Source: Flavobacteriaceae bacterium (GTDB lineage: Bacteria; Bacteroidota; Bacteroidia; Flavobacteriales; Flavobacteriaceae). From it: 17,764 nt of DNA. The notes under the pieces are model-generated. The model was given only the letters and a program-made list of their open reading frames with translations, did not search any database and was not told where the DNA came from. A program made the translations under genes and the position numbers. Shown here one piece after another: positions 8,196 to 14,618 of this stretch. Position 1 is the stretch's first letter. The number at the start of each line of letters is the position of its first letter. The DNA is taken from NCBI GenBank assembly GCA_023254815.1, contig JALRKI010000030.1, positions 1 to 17,764 of the forward strand. The letters are read 5' to 3'.

Positions 8196-8271
8196 AATTG
8201 ATTTTTTGCATCCAGCTGTAAATGCAAAGGTCGATATAAATCAAAAAAAGACAGAAAATAATCCAATAAAG

Positions 8272-8301
8272 TTGGTGGCTTTATTTTTATTATTACATTC
8301 G
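8272..8301 (+). promoter_or_regulatory. candidate promoter of the pheA leader
   Basis: TTG (8272-8274), a 19-base spacer and TACATTCG (8294-8301), one mismatch from the Bacteroidetes -7 consensus TAnnTTTG. Initiation would fall within a few bases of the leader-peptide ATG at 8306, making the leader mRNA nearly or fully leaderless. TATTTTTA (8282-8289) is another one-mismatch -7 candidate that would leave about ten bases of untranslated leader. Confidence 0.4.
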
Positions 8302-8305
8302 TGTC

Positions 8306-8371
8306 ATGACTGCACAGCTATTTTTTTATTTTGGCTATTATTTCTTTGGTGGCACGCCACTCGAGACATAA
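8306..8371 (+). CDS. Phe/Tyr-rich leader peptide of the pheA operon
   Basis: This 21-codon ORF runs from ATG at 8306 to TAA at 8369-8371. After MTAQL comes FFYFGYYFF: five Phe and three Tyr codons in nine (8321-8347). That density, in an ORF 77 bases before pheA and directly upstream of an intrinsic terminator, is the hallmark of an attenuation leader peptide such as pheL of enterobacteria. I infer that translation speed through these codons senses charged tRNA-Phe and tRNA-Tyr and sets readthrough into pheA. The last sense codons (CTC GAG ACA) contain TCGAGAC, which can pair with the terminator's 5' arm, so the coding end has a second role as RNA structure. The ORF is too short for most gene finders. 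The peptide itself probably has no function. Confidence 0.82.
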   Translation: MTAQLFFYFGYYFFGGTPLET

Positions 8372-8404
8372 GCAGTGTTTTTTTATGAACCACTAAAGTC
8401 TCGA
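8361..8404 (+). promoter_or_regulatory. antiterminator pairing of the pheA attenuator
   Basis: TCGAGAC (8361-8367, in the last leader codons) is a perfect reverse complement of GTCTCGA (8398-8404). The latter overlaps the 5' arm of the terminator, so the two structures exclude each other. A ribosome stalled on the Phe/Tyr codons (8321-8347) would leave 8361-8367 free and favour antitermination. A ribosome reaching the stop codon at 8369 would cover it and favour termination. A small hairpin GTGG/CCAC (8349-8352, 8357-8360) lies between. Confidence 0.72.
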
Positions 8405-8424
8405 TGTTACGAGGCTTTTTTTTT
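8395..8424 (+). terminator. intrinsic terminator (attenuator) upstream of pheA
   Basis: The stem AGTCTCG (8397-8403) pairs with CGAGGCT (8410-8416), including one U-G pair, around a six-base loop. Two further A-U pairs can form from 8395-8396. A run of eight T residues follows at 8417-8424. No full-length + strand gene lies upstream to need it: the only ORF before it is the leader peptide, and pheA starts 24 bases later. It is therefore best read as an attenuator rather than an ordinary end-of-gene signal. Confidence 0.8.
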
Positions 8425-8448
8425 GTCAGTTAATGACCTAATTTAATA

Positions 8449-9276
8449 ATGAAAACAATTGCTATTCAAGGTGTTCGAGGATCGTTCCACCACATTGTGA
8501 GTCGAAAATTTTTTGCAGAAGAAACTGTTTTACTCGAGTGCGACAGCTTCGATCTCTTAGTGAAAAAACTAAATCAGGGCGAATGTGATGCGGCTGTCAT
8601 GGCGCTCGAAAACTCCATAGCAGGATCTATTTTACCCAATCATGCTTTAATCGATTCTAACAATCTTCAGATAGTAGGAGAAAGGTATTTGGAAGTCCAG
8701 CTGAACATGATGGCACTGCCTGGTCAATCTATTGCCGACATTACTGAAGTACATTCACACCCCATTGCCCTACTTCAATGCAAGGTGTTTTTCGATCAAT
8801 ATCCTCATATTAAGCTTGTAGAAGCTGCAGATACTGCCGACGTTGCTCTTGAAATTCAGCGCAATCAAATCAAAGCTCGTGCAGCAATAGGGAGCCTTTT
8901 GGCTGCAGATATTTTTGAACTGGAAGTGTTGGCAAAAAGTATTCAAACCATTGCATCCAATCAAACGCGCTTTGTTTTGTTATCTAAACACCTTTCTGAT
9001 CACAATCCAGCGGAGGTCAACAAGGCCTCTTTGAAATTTGAATTAAATCACCAACGTGGAAGTTTGGCTTCTGTATTAAATGTCATGAGTGATTGCAATT
9101 TGAATTTGACAAAAATCCAATCATTGCCTAAAATTGAAACACCTTGGACGTATGGTTTTTTTGCTGATGTTACTTTTGACAATTATCAGAATTTTGAGAA
9201 AGCGGTTGCCATCATGCAACTGATGGCCAAAGCGTTTAAGGTAATGGGAGTCTATAAAAATCAAAGGGGTTTATGA
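8449..9276 (+). CDS. pheA: prephenate dehydratase
   Basis: It converts prephenate to phenylpyruvate, the committed step to phenylalanine. The protein is a monofunctional 275-residue enzyme. The catalytic domain occupies about residues 1-180 and shows ENSIAGS (54-60), HPIALLQC and the catalytic TRF motif (Thr173-Phe175). The C-terminal ACT domain (about 190-270) has RGSLASVLNVM and KIQSLP in place of the usual GAL and ESRP motifs that bind phenylalanine. Feedback inhibition is thus likely, but sensitivity cannot be judged. There is no chorismate mutase domain, since that activity is fused to the DAHP synthase two genes on. The gene follows an attenuator and overlaps the next gene by four bases (ATGA), indicating translational coupling. 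Confidence 0.96.
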   Translation: MKTIAIQGVRGSFHHIVSRKFFAEETVLLECDSFDLLVKKLNQGECDAAVMALENSIAGSILPNHALIDSNNLQIVGERYLEVQLNMMALPGQSIADITEVHSHPIALLQCKVFFDQYPHIKLVEAADTADVALEIQRNQIKARAAIGSLLAADIFELEVLAKSIQTIASNQTRFVLLSKHLSDHNPAEVNKASLKFELNHQRGSLASVLNVMSDCNLNLTKIQSLPKIETPWTYGFFADVTFDNYQNFEKAVAIMQLMAKAFKVMGVYKNQRGL

Positions 9277-10436
9277 CAGCAGCGAACAGGCTTGCATCAG
9301 TGCAAGAGTACTATTTCTCTAAAAAATTGCAGGAAGTTAATGAGATGACAGCGAAGGGCTGCAACATCATCAATATGGGTATAGGAAGCCCCGATTTGCC
9401 CCCTCCAATTGAAGCGATTGAAGCGTTAACTAACTGCATGACCGATCCAAATTCTAACGGTTATCAGAGTTATCGAGGACTGCCTGAATTGCGCGAAGCC
9501 ATGGCACAATTCTATGCCAATCACTTTGGCGTTGACTTGAATCCCAAGAACGAAATACTGCCATTAATGGGCAGTAAAGAAGGAATCATGCACATATCAA
9601 TGGCATTTCTCAATCCTGGGGATCAGGTGCTTATTCCCAATCCAGGCTATCCTACATACGAATCTGTTTGTAGACTGGTTGAGGCTGTGCCGATATTTTA
9701 TGATTTGGATCACACCATGGGTTGGATGCCAAATTTAGACTTACTCGAACAAAATGATCTGTCTAAGGTTAAATTAATGTGGATCAACTATCCGCACATG
9801 CCCTCGGGAGCTAAGGCTTCGTCAAAAATCCTTTCTGATTTGGTGGTGTTTGCAAAAAAACATCAAATTTTATTGGTTAACGACAATCCTTATAGCTTGA
9901 TTTTGAACCAACAACCTCTCAGTTTACTGAGTATTCCAGGAGCTTTTGATTGCTGCTTGGAACTTAACTCAATCAGTAAAACATTTAACATGTCGGGTTG
10001 GAGAGTAGGCATGGTGGCAGGAGACAAAACTTTGATAGATGATATTTTAAAAGTTAAAAGCAACATGGATTCGGGCATGTTCTATGGACTTCAAAAAGGG
10101 TCGATTGTGGCATTAAAATCTGGCACGAATTGGTTCCAATCTTTAAACAAAACTTATCACGATCGCCGGCAATTGGTTTGGCAAATGGCTGACGCATTGG
10201 GAGGTCATTATGACAAAGATACCGCCGGAATGTTCGTATGGCTCAAATTACCTCCGGGCATCAATTCAATGGAATTTTCAGATAAAATATTGAAAGACTA
10301 TTATATTTTTACAACACCTGGAGATATTTTTGGATCAAACGGACAAGGCTATTTGCGATTATCGTTGTGCCTAGATAGTGGGCACATCATAAAAGCAATC
10401 GAAAGAATACAACAAAAATCAAAACACCCTGCATAG
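9273..10436 (+). CDS. PLP-dependent class I/II aminotransferase
   Basis: This 387-residue fold-type I aminotransferase has a PLP-binding Lys236 in NSISKTFNMSGWRVGM. Other family features are GSPDLPPP near the N-terminus, YRGLPELREAM, NPGYPTYES, NYPHMPSGA (relatives usually have NYPNxPxG), NDNPY, and the substrate-binding Arg in YLRLSLC near the C-terminus. It starts inside the pheA stop codon and directly abuts the next gene, so it belongs to the aromatic operon. Its likely job is the last transamination from phenylpyruvate or hydroxyphenylpyruvate to Phe or Tyr. Transamination of prephenate to arogenate is another possibility, given that no prephenate dehydrogenase is seen nearby. Sequence alone does not fix the substrate, so no symbol is given. 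Confidence 0.9.
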   Translation: MTAANRLASVQEYYFSKKLQEVNEMTAKGCNIINMGIGSPDLPPPIEAIEALTNCMTDPNSNGYQSYRGLPELREAMAQFYANHFGVDLNPKNEILPLMGSKEGIMHISMAFLNPGDQVLIPNPGYPTYESVCRLVEAVPIFYDLDHTMGWMPNLDLLEQNDLSKVKLMWINYPHMPSGAKASSKILSDLVVFAKKHQILLVNDNPYSLILNQQPLSLLSIPGAFDCCLELNSISKTFNMSGWRVGMVAGDKTLIDDILKVKSNMDSGMFYGLQKGSIVALKSGTNWFQSLNKTYHDRRQLVWQMADALGGHYDKDTAGMFVWLKLPPGINSMEFSDKILKDYYIFTTPGDIFGSNGQGYLRLSLCLDSGHIIKAIERIQQKSKHPA

Positions 10437-11522
10437 ATGAAAAATAGTCAAAATTTAAAAAGTTGGTTAAAGGATTACAATTTGAATCATCCCATGGTCA
10501 TTGCTGGACCTTGCAGTGCCGAAACCGAGGCACAAATGTTGGATGCTGCTTTTCAGTTAAAGGACTCCGATACATCCATATTTAGAGCGGGGATTTGGAA
10601 ACCAAGAACTCGACCAGGAAATTTTGAAGGAGTGGGAGCTATTGGGCTAAAGTGGCTTCAAACGGTTAAACAGGAAACAGGCCTACAAACGACTACCGAA
10701 GTTGCCAATGCCAATCATGTTGAGCTGGCTTTAGAGCATGACGTTGACGTGCTGTGGATAGGGGCGCGAACCACCGTAAATCCGTTTATGGTTCAGGAAC
10801 TGGCCAATGCCTTGGCGGGTGTGGACATACCTGTTTTGGTGAAGAACCCGGTCAACCCTGACCTTGCGCTTTGGTTGGGAGCTGTAGAAAGACTTTACAA
10901 TTCCAATATCAGAAAATTGGGGGTAATACACAGGGGTTTTTCGAGTTATGAAAAGTCGAAATATAGAAATAAACCAGAATGGCAAATTCCGATTGAACTG
11001 CAAAATCAATTCCCAGATTTGCCGTTGTTTGTTGATCCATCACACATTGGAGGTCGAAGGGATTTGATTTTGGAGCTTTGTCAAAAAGCTTTGGATTTGA
11101 ACTACGATGGGATGATGATAGAAACACATCCAACACCAGACCAGGCGTGGAGCGATGCAGAACAACAGGTTACTCCAGATCGTCTCAAGGAAATTTTGAA
11201 GAGTTTAGTGGTCAGGGATCCTCAAATTGAAGGAGTAAAGTACATCAATGAATTAGAAAAATTAAGAACTAAAATTGACGGTTTTGATGATACCTTGTTG
11301 AGGGTTTTGGGAGAAAGAATGACCACTGTTGAAGATATAGGTCGATTGAAAAAAAGCCAAAACGTTGCCGTTTTGCAAAATGCCCGTTGGCATGAAATTT
11401 TAAAGAAAATGGTTGATTTGGGGGAAAAGGAAAATTTGAGTGCCGAGTTCGTGACAAAAATTTTTCAAGCTATTCACCAAGAATCGATCAACCATCAAGA
11501 GCAGATAATGAATCAAAAATAG
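10437..11522 (+). CDS. bifunctional DAHP synthase / chorismate mutase (type II)
   Basis: The N-terminal domain (about 1-260) is a type I-beta 3-deoxy-D-arabino-heptulosonate-7-phosphate synthase, which joins phosphoenolpyruvate and erythrose-4-phosphate to begin the shikimate pathway. It shows AGPCSAE (23-29, metal-binding Cys26), KPRTRPGNFEG, GARTT, VKNPVNPD, HRGFSSYEKS and DPSHIGGRR. The C-terminal domain (about 265-350) is an AroQ-class helical chorismate mutase with LRTKID, LLRVLGERM and IGRLKK, turning chorismate into prephenate for PheA. One protein thus controls entry to the pathway and the branch towards Phe and Tyr, and allosteric control of the first domain through the second is known for such fusions. 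The start codon directly follows the aminotransferase stop with no gap, where I would have expected tyrA. Confidence 0.96.
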   Translation: MKNSQNLKSWLKDYNLNHPMVIAGPCSAETEAQMLDAAFQLKDSDTSIFRAGIWKPRTRPGNFEGVGAIGLKWLQTVKQETGLQTTTEVANANHVELALEHDVDVLWIGARTTVNPFMVQELANALAGVDIPVLVKNPVNPDLALWLGAVERLYNSNIRKLGVIHRGFSSYEKSKYRNKPEWQIPIELQNQFPDLPLFVDPSHIGGRRDLILELCQKALDLNYDGMMIETHPTPDQAWSDAEQQVTPDRLKEILKSLVVRDPQIEGVKYINELEKLRTKIDGFDDTLLRVLGERMTTVEDIGRLKKSQNVAVLQNARWHEILKKMVDLGEKENLSAEFVTKIFQAIHQESINHQEQIMNQK

Positions 11523-11537
11523 ACTAGAAATGCACAC

Positions 11538-11545
11538 TATCTTTG
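11538..11545 (+). promoter_or_regulatory. Bacteroidetes-type -7 element before rsgA
   Basis: TATCTTTG is an exact match to TAnnTTTG, in the 30-base gap after the DAHP synthase gene. The rsgA ATG is only seven bases further on, so initiation here would give a nearly leaderless mRNA. No TTG is seen at the expected -33 position. It would allow rsgA, dtd, the mazG-like gene and aroA to be expressed independently of the pheA attenuator. Confidence 0.5.
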
Positions 11546-11552
11546 CAATTCA

Positions 11553-12503
11553 ATGACAGGAACAGTTTATAAATCTACAGGGAGTTGGTACGTGGTGAAA
11601 TCACCAGCTGGTGAGTTTTTCAATTGCCGTGCAAAAGGACGCCTTCGATTGTCCAATTTTAAAAGTACTAACCCAATTGCAGTGGGGGATCATGTAGACT
11701 TTGAACTTGAAGTGAAGAACGCCCAGACAACAGGAGTAATCACTTACATCCATGACAGGAGAAATTATATCGTCCGAAAGTCCGTGAATTTGTCAAAACA
11801 AACCCACATTATTGCAAGTAACATTGACCAAGCACTGTTGATAATAACTATCAACAACCCTTTGACTACGACCAGTTTCATCGATCGGTTTTTAATTACC
11901 GCAGAAGCCTATCACATTCAGTCTGTACTTCTCTTCAATAAAATTGACACTTATGATGCTGCCACCAAGGCCCAAGCTGTTCTATTGCAAGATCGATATA
12001 GGAAGATCGGATATCAATGTTTAGAAATTTCGGCTAAAAATAGAATCAATATAGATGCGGTCAAAGACCAGATGAAGCAAAAGGTCAGTATGATTTCGGG
12101 ACATTCAGGCGTGGGCAAATCCACTTTAGTCAATGCCTTAGATGCAGATCTGAACCTCCGGACTGCGGCCATTTCTGATCAACATCAACAAGGACAACAC
12201 ACCACCACTTTTGCAGAAATGTTTGACTTAAAATTTGGGGCTCAAATCATTGACACCCCTGGGATTAGAGGATTTGGAATAGTGGACATGGAGCCCGAAG
12301 AAATTGGGGACTATTTTCCCGAAATATTGAATTTGAAGCAAGATTGTAAATTCAACAATTGTTTGCACAAAGATGAACCACAATGTGCAGTGAAAGCTGC
12401 CGTGGAATGCGGGGATATTGCCGACTTCCGCTATCATAGTTATCTTCAAATTTTAGAGGGTGATCAGGGCAATTATAGAAGCGACAATTATACTGATTTT
12501 TAG
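11553..12503 (+). CDS. rsgA: ribosome small subunit-dependent GTPase A
   Basis: RsgA is a circularly permuted GTPase that helps late maturation of the 30S ribosomal subunit. The 316 residues carry an N-terminal OB-fold (about 1-70), then permuted G motifs: NKID (129-132, G4) and SAKN (160-163, G5) come before GHSGVGKS (183-190, G1) and DTPG (234-237, G3). The C-terminal zinc knuckle is complete (Cys265, Cys270, His272, Cys278). It sits between aromatic amino acid genes with no pathway link, and I recall the same neighbourhood in other Flavobacteriia. A -7 element immediately upstream may start its own transcript. The ATG at 11553 is the only start that keeps the full OB-fold. Confidence 0.97.
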   Translation: MTGTVYKSTGSWYVVKSPAGEFFNCRAKGRLRLSNFKSTNPIAVGDHVDFELEVKNAQTTGVITYIHDRRNYIVRKSVNLSKQTHIIASNIDQALLIITINNPLTTTSFIDRFLITAEAYHIQSVLLFNKIDTYDAATKAQAVLLQDRYRKIGYQCLEISAKNRINIDAVKDQMKQKVSMISGHSGVGKSTLVNALDADLNLRTAAISDQHQQGQHTTTFAEMFDLKFGAQIIDTPGIRGFGIVDMEPEEIGDYFPEILNLKQDCKFNNCLHKDEPQCAVKAAVECGDIADFRYHSYLQILEGDQGNYRSDNYTDF

Positions 12504-12511
12504 TGTATTAA

Positions 12512-12976
12512 ATGAAAGCAGTTGTTCAAAGAGTATCTCAGGCAAATGTCTCTGTTGGAGGACAAATCGTCGGATCGATTGGACATGGGCTGGTTGTTTT
12601 GCTGGGCGTGGCCGAAAAGGATACAATAGTGGAGGCCGATTGGCTCGTCAAAAAAATTCTCGATTGCCGAATATTTTCTGATGAAGCGCAAAAAATGAAT
12701 CTATCTGTTTTGGACATCCATGGAGGAGTATTGGTTGTAAGTCAATTTACACTTTTGGCCAACGTCCGAAAAGGAAATAGACCCAGCTTTGTTGAGGCTG
12801 CCACCCCTGAAAAGGCTCAAGAACTCTACAATTATTGTTTAAACAAAATGAAAGACGAACTTTATAACAATCTTCAATCAGGTGTTTTTGGTGCCATGAT
12901 GGAAGTATCCTTGACTAATGATGGTCCAGTTACAATAGTTTTTGACACTGACATAAAAAACAAAAAAGATGAATAA
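12512..12976 (+). CDS. dtd: D-aminoacyl-tRNA deacylase
   Basis: Dtd hydrolyses D-aminoacyl-tRNAs (first known for D-Tyr-tRNA), removing wrongly charged D-amino acids and glycine from tRNA. It is 154 residues, slightly longer than the usual 145-150 because of a Lys/Asp-rich tail. The catalytic SQFTL motif is at 77-81 and the Gly-cisPro chiral-proofreading motif at 138-139 (NDGPVTI). It starts eight bases after the rsgA stop and overlaps the next gene by eight bases, so the genes are tightly coupled. Confidence 0.97.
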   Translation: MKAVVQRVSQANVSVGGQIVGSIGHGLVVLLGVAEKDTIVEADWLVKKILDCRIFSDEAQKMNLSVLDIHGGVLVVSQFTLLANVRKGNRPSFVEAATPEKAQELYNYCLNKMKDELYNNLQSGVFGAMMEVSLTNDGPVTIVFDTDIKNKKDE

Positions 12977-13298
12977 TTTGAATGAGGCACAGATTGCCGT
13001 TGACACTTGGATCAAAGAACATGGTGTCAGATATTTCGACCCTTTAACTAATATGGCTCAACTTACGGAAGAGGTAGGAGAGGTGGCAAGAATCATCGCC
13101 CGAAGGTATGGTGAGCAAAGCGAGAAGCCCAGTGATAGAGCTAAGGACTTGGGCGAAGAATTGGCTGACGTGGTTTTTGTTGTACTGTGTTTGGCCAATC
13201 AAACAGGTATTAATTTGCAAGCCGCTTTCGACAAGAAGTTGGACCTCAAAACAAACAGAGACCACGATCGTCACCATGGCAATGAGAAACTTCAATAA
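12969..13298 (+). CDS. MazG-like nucleotide pyrophosphohydrolase
   Basis: This single-domain all-alpha NTP pyrophosphohydrolase has 109 residues. The metal-binding pattern is intact: Glu35 and Glu38 in TEEVGE, then Glu64 and Asp67 in EELADV. Such small MazG-type proteins hydrolyse (d)NTPs to monophosphates and are thought to clean the nucleotide pool; the actual substrate here is unknown. It overlaps dtd by eight bases and ends 16 bases before aroA, so it is an internal gene of the operon. The rather short length and His-rich C-terminus (RDHDRHHGN) fit the house-cleaning group rather than full two-domain MazG. Confidence 0.92.
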   Translation: MNNLNEAQIAVDTWIKEHGVRYFDPLTNMAQLTEEVGEVARIIARRYGEQSEKPSDRAKDLGEELADVVFVVLCLANQTGINLQAAFDKKLDLKTNRDHDRHHGNEKLQ

Positions 13299-13314
13299 CC
13301 CTTGATTTAACAAC

Positions 13315-14550
13315 ATGAATATTCGTCTGCGCGATTTTACAGTAAAGCCCAATTCAACACCAATTCTAGTGCCAGGCTCAAAAAGCGAATCCAACAGACT
13401 TCTGATTTTAAAGGCTTGGCATCCTTCAATCACAATAGAAAACCTTTCAACGGCAGTTGATACCGTTAACTTGAAAAAGGCGCTCACCATGCCTATTGAC
13501 AATATCGTGGATGTGCATCATGCAGGCACTGCTATGCGTTTTTTGACGGCCTATTTCTCTGCACAGCCTGGTTGTAAGATCACCTTGACTGGCTCAGGAC
13601 GCATGCAAGAACGACCAATTGGAATCCTCGTAGATGCCCTTAGAGAGCTTGGGGCCGAAATTTCTTATACCTCTCAAAAGGGTTTTCCCCCTTTATACAT
13701 CACAGGAAAAAAAATTTCTGGAGGAAGACTTACCCTAGATGCTTCAGTAAGCAGTCAGTTTGTCACCGCCTTGTTGCTCGTTGCGCCCTACCTCGAAAAT
13801 GGACTTCACTTGAGTTTTAAAAAAAAACCAACATCCCTGCCATATATAGACATGACTGTCAGCTTGTTAAAGGAAATTGGGGTAGATTGTGTTTTTGAAA
13901 ATAACAGTATTAGCATTGCTCCATTTGTGGGACAACTGCAAAAGGAACATTTTGTGGTATGTTCCGATTGGTCCTCAGCCTCATATTTTTTCAGTGTTGT
14001 AGCTTTGAGTCCAATTGGAACTAAGATCACTCTTTCCAATTTTCAAGAAAATAGTTTACAGGGAGATGCTCAGATTCTGGAGATATACAAGCTTTTTGGA
14101 GTTTCCACAACCCACTTAAATGGGACAATAGTCATAGAAAAAACAAGTCAAAACTTACCAAATATGGTAGTATTAGACTTGAATCAAACCCCTGATCTGG
14201 CACAAACTATCGCGATCACTTGCCTAGGACTGAAATTGCCCTGTCAATTGTCCGGTCTTCACACCTTGAAAATTAAAGAAACAGATCGTCTGTTGGCACT
14301 AAAAACTGAAATGCAAAAGTGCAACGCTACAATCAGCATTACTGAGGACTCACTTTATTTAAATGCTGCAGGTGAATTTCCGAAAGAGGTCACCATAGAC
14401 ACCTACAGCGATCACAGAATGGCCATGTCTTTTGCGCCAATGAGCATTTTCACTTCCATCATCATAAGAGATGCCAAAGTGGTTCAAAAATCCTATCCTA
14501 ATTTTTGGGAAGACTTTCAGAGAATTGGCTTAAACTGGGAAGTTTGTTAA
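13315..14550 (+). CDS. aroA: 3-phosphoshikimate 1-carboxyvinyltransferase (EPSP synthase)
   Basis: It transfers enolpyruvate from phosphoenolpyruvate to shikimate-3-phosphate, the sixth shikimate-pathway step. At 411 residues it is slightly shorter than E. coli AroA. It shows PGSKSESNR (20-28, Lys23), HAGTAMRF (69-76), GSGRMQERPI, SSQFVTALL, SSASYFF, the catalytic Asp294 in PDLAQT, Glu322 in KETDR and YSDHRMAM. Asp294 and Glu322 are 28 residues apart, as in E. coli (313 and 341). Where E. coli has NAGTAMRP, this protein has His69 for Asn94 and Phe76 for Pro101; both positions lie near the glyphosate/PEP site. It is the last gene of the aromatic string, followed by a separate promoter for queA. 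Confidence 0.97.
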   Translation: MNIRLRDFTVKPNSTPILVPGSKSESNRLLILKAWHPSITIENLSTAVDTVNLKKALTMPIDNIVDVHHAGTAMRFLTAYFSAQPGCKITLTGSGRMQERPIGILVDALRELGAEISYTSQKGFPPLYITGKKISGGRLTLDASVSSQFVTALLLVAPYLENGLHLSFKKKPTSLPYIDMTVSLLKEIGVDCVFENNSISIAPFVGQLQKEHFVVCSDWSSASYFFSVVALSPIGTKITLSNFQENSLQGDAQILEIYKLFGVSTTHLNGTIVIEKTSQNLPNMVVLDLNQTPDLAQTIAITCLGLKLPCQLSGLHTLKIKETDRLLALKTEMQKCNATISITEDSLYLNAAGEFPKEVTIDTYSDHRMAMSFAPMSIFTSIIIRDAKVVQKSYPNFWEDFQRIGLNWEVC

Positions 14551-14566
14551 ATATCCGACCTTTTCC

Positions 14567-14598
14567 TTGACAAGCCCCCTAGTCAAATTGTATCTTTG
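14567..14598 (+). promoter_or_regulatory. promoter of queA
   Basis: TTGACA (14567-14572), an 18-base spacer and TATCTTTG (14591-14598), an exact match to the -7 consensus TAnnTTTG, in the 68-base gap after aroA. Initiation would fall near 14603-14605, giving a leader of about 15 bases to the queA ATG at 14619. It is the best promoter match in the window. Confidence 0.75.
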
Positions 14599-14618
14599 CC
14601 GCTCTTTAAAAGACATCT

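Noticed and set aside
8196..8250. A promoter for gldA (GACCTTTG on the minus strand at 8232-8225)
   Set aside because: The first base of the -7 element is wrong and no TTG lies at a fitting distance, so it is not better than chance in AT-rich sequence.
8185..8388. A 67-codon + strand ORF across the gldA start and the pheA leader
   Set aside because: It overlaps the gldA start on the other strand and begins with no plausible start signal. Its Phe/Trp-rich end is only another frame of the run that encodes FFYFGYYFF in the 21-codon leader, which fits attenuation far better.
13044..13502. A 152-codon minus-strand ORF opposite the mazG-like gene and aroA
   Set aside because: It spans two well-supported + strand genes whose motifs are intact, and has no recognisable motif itself.
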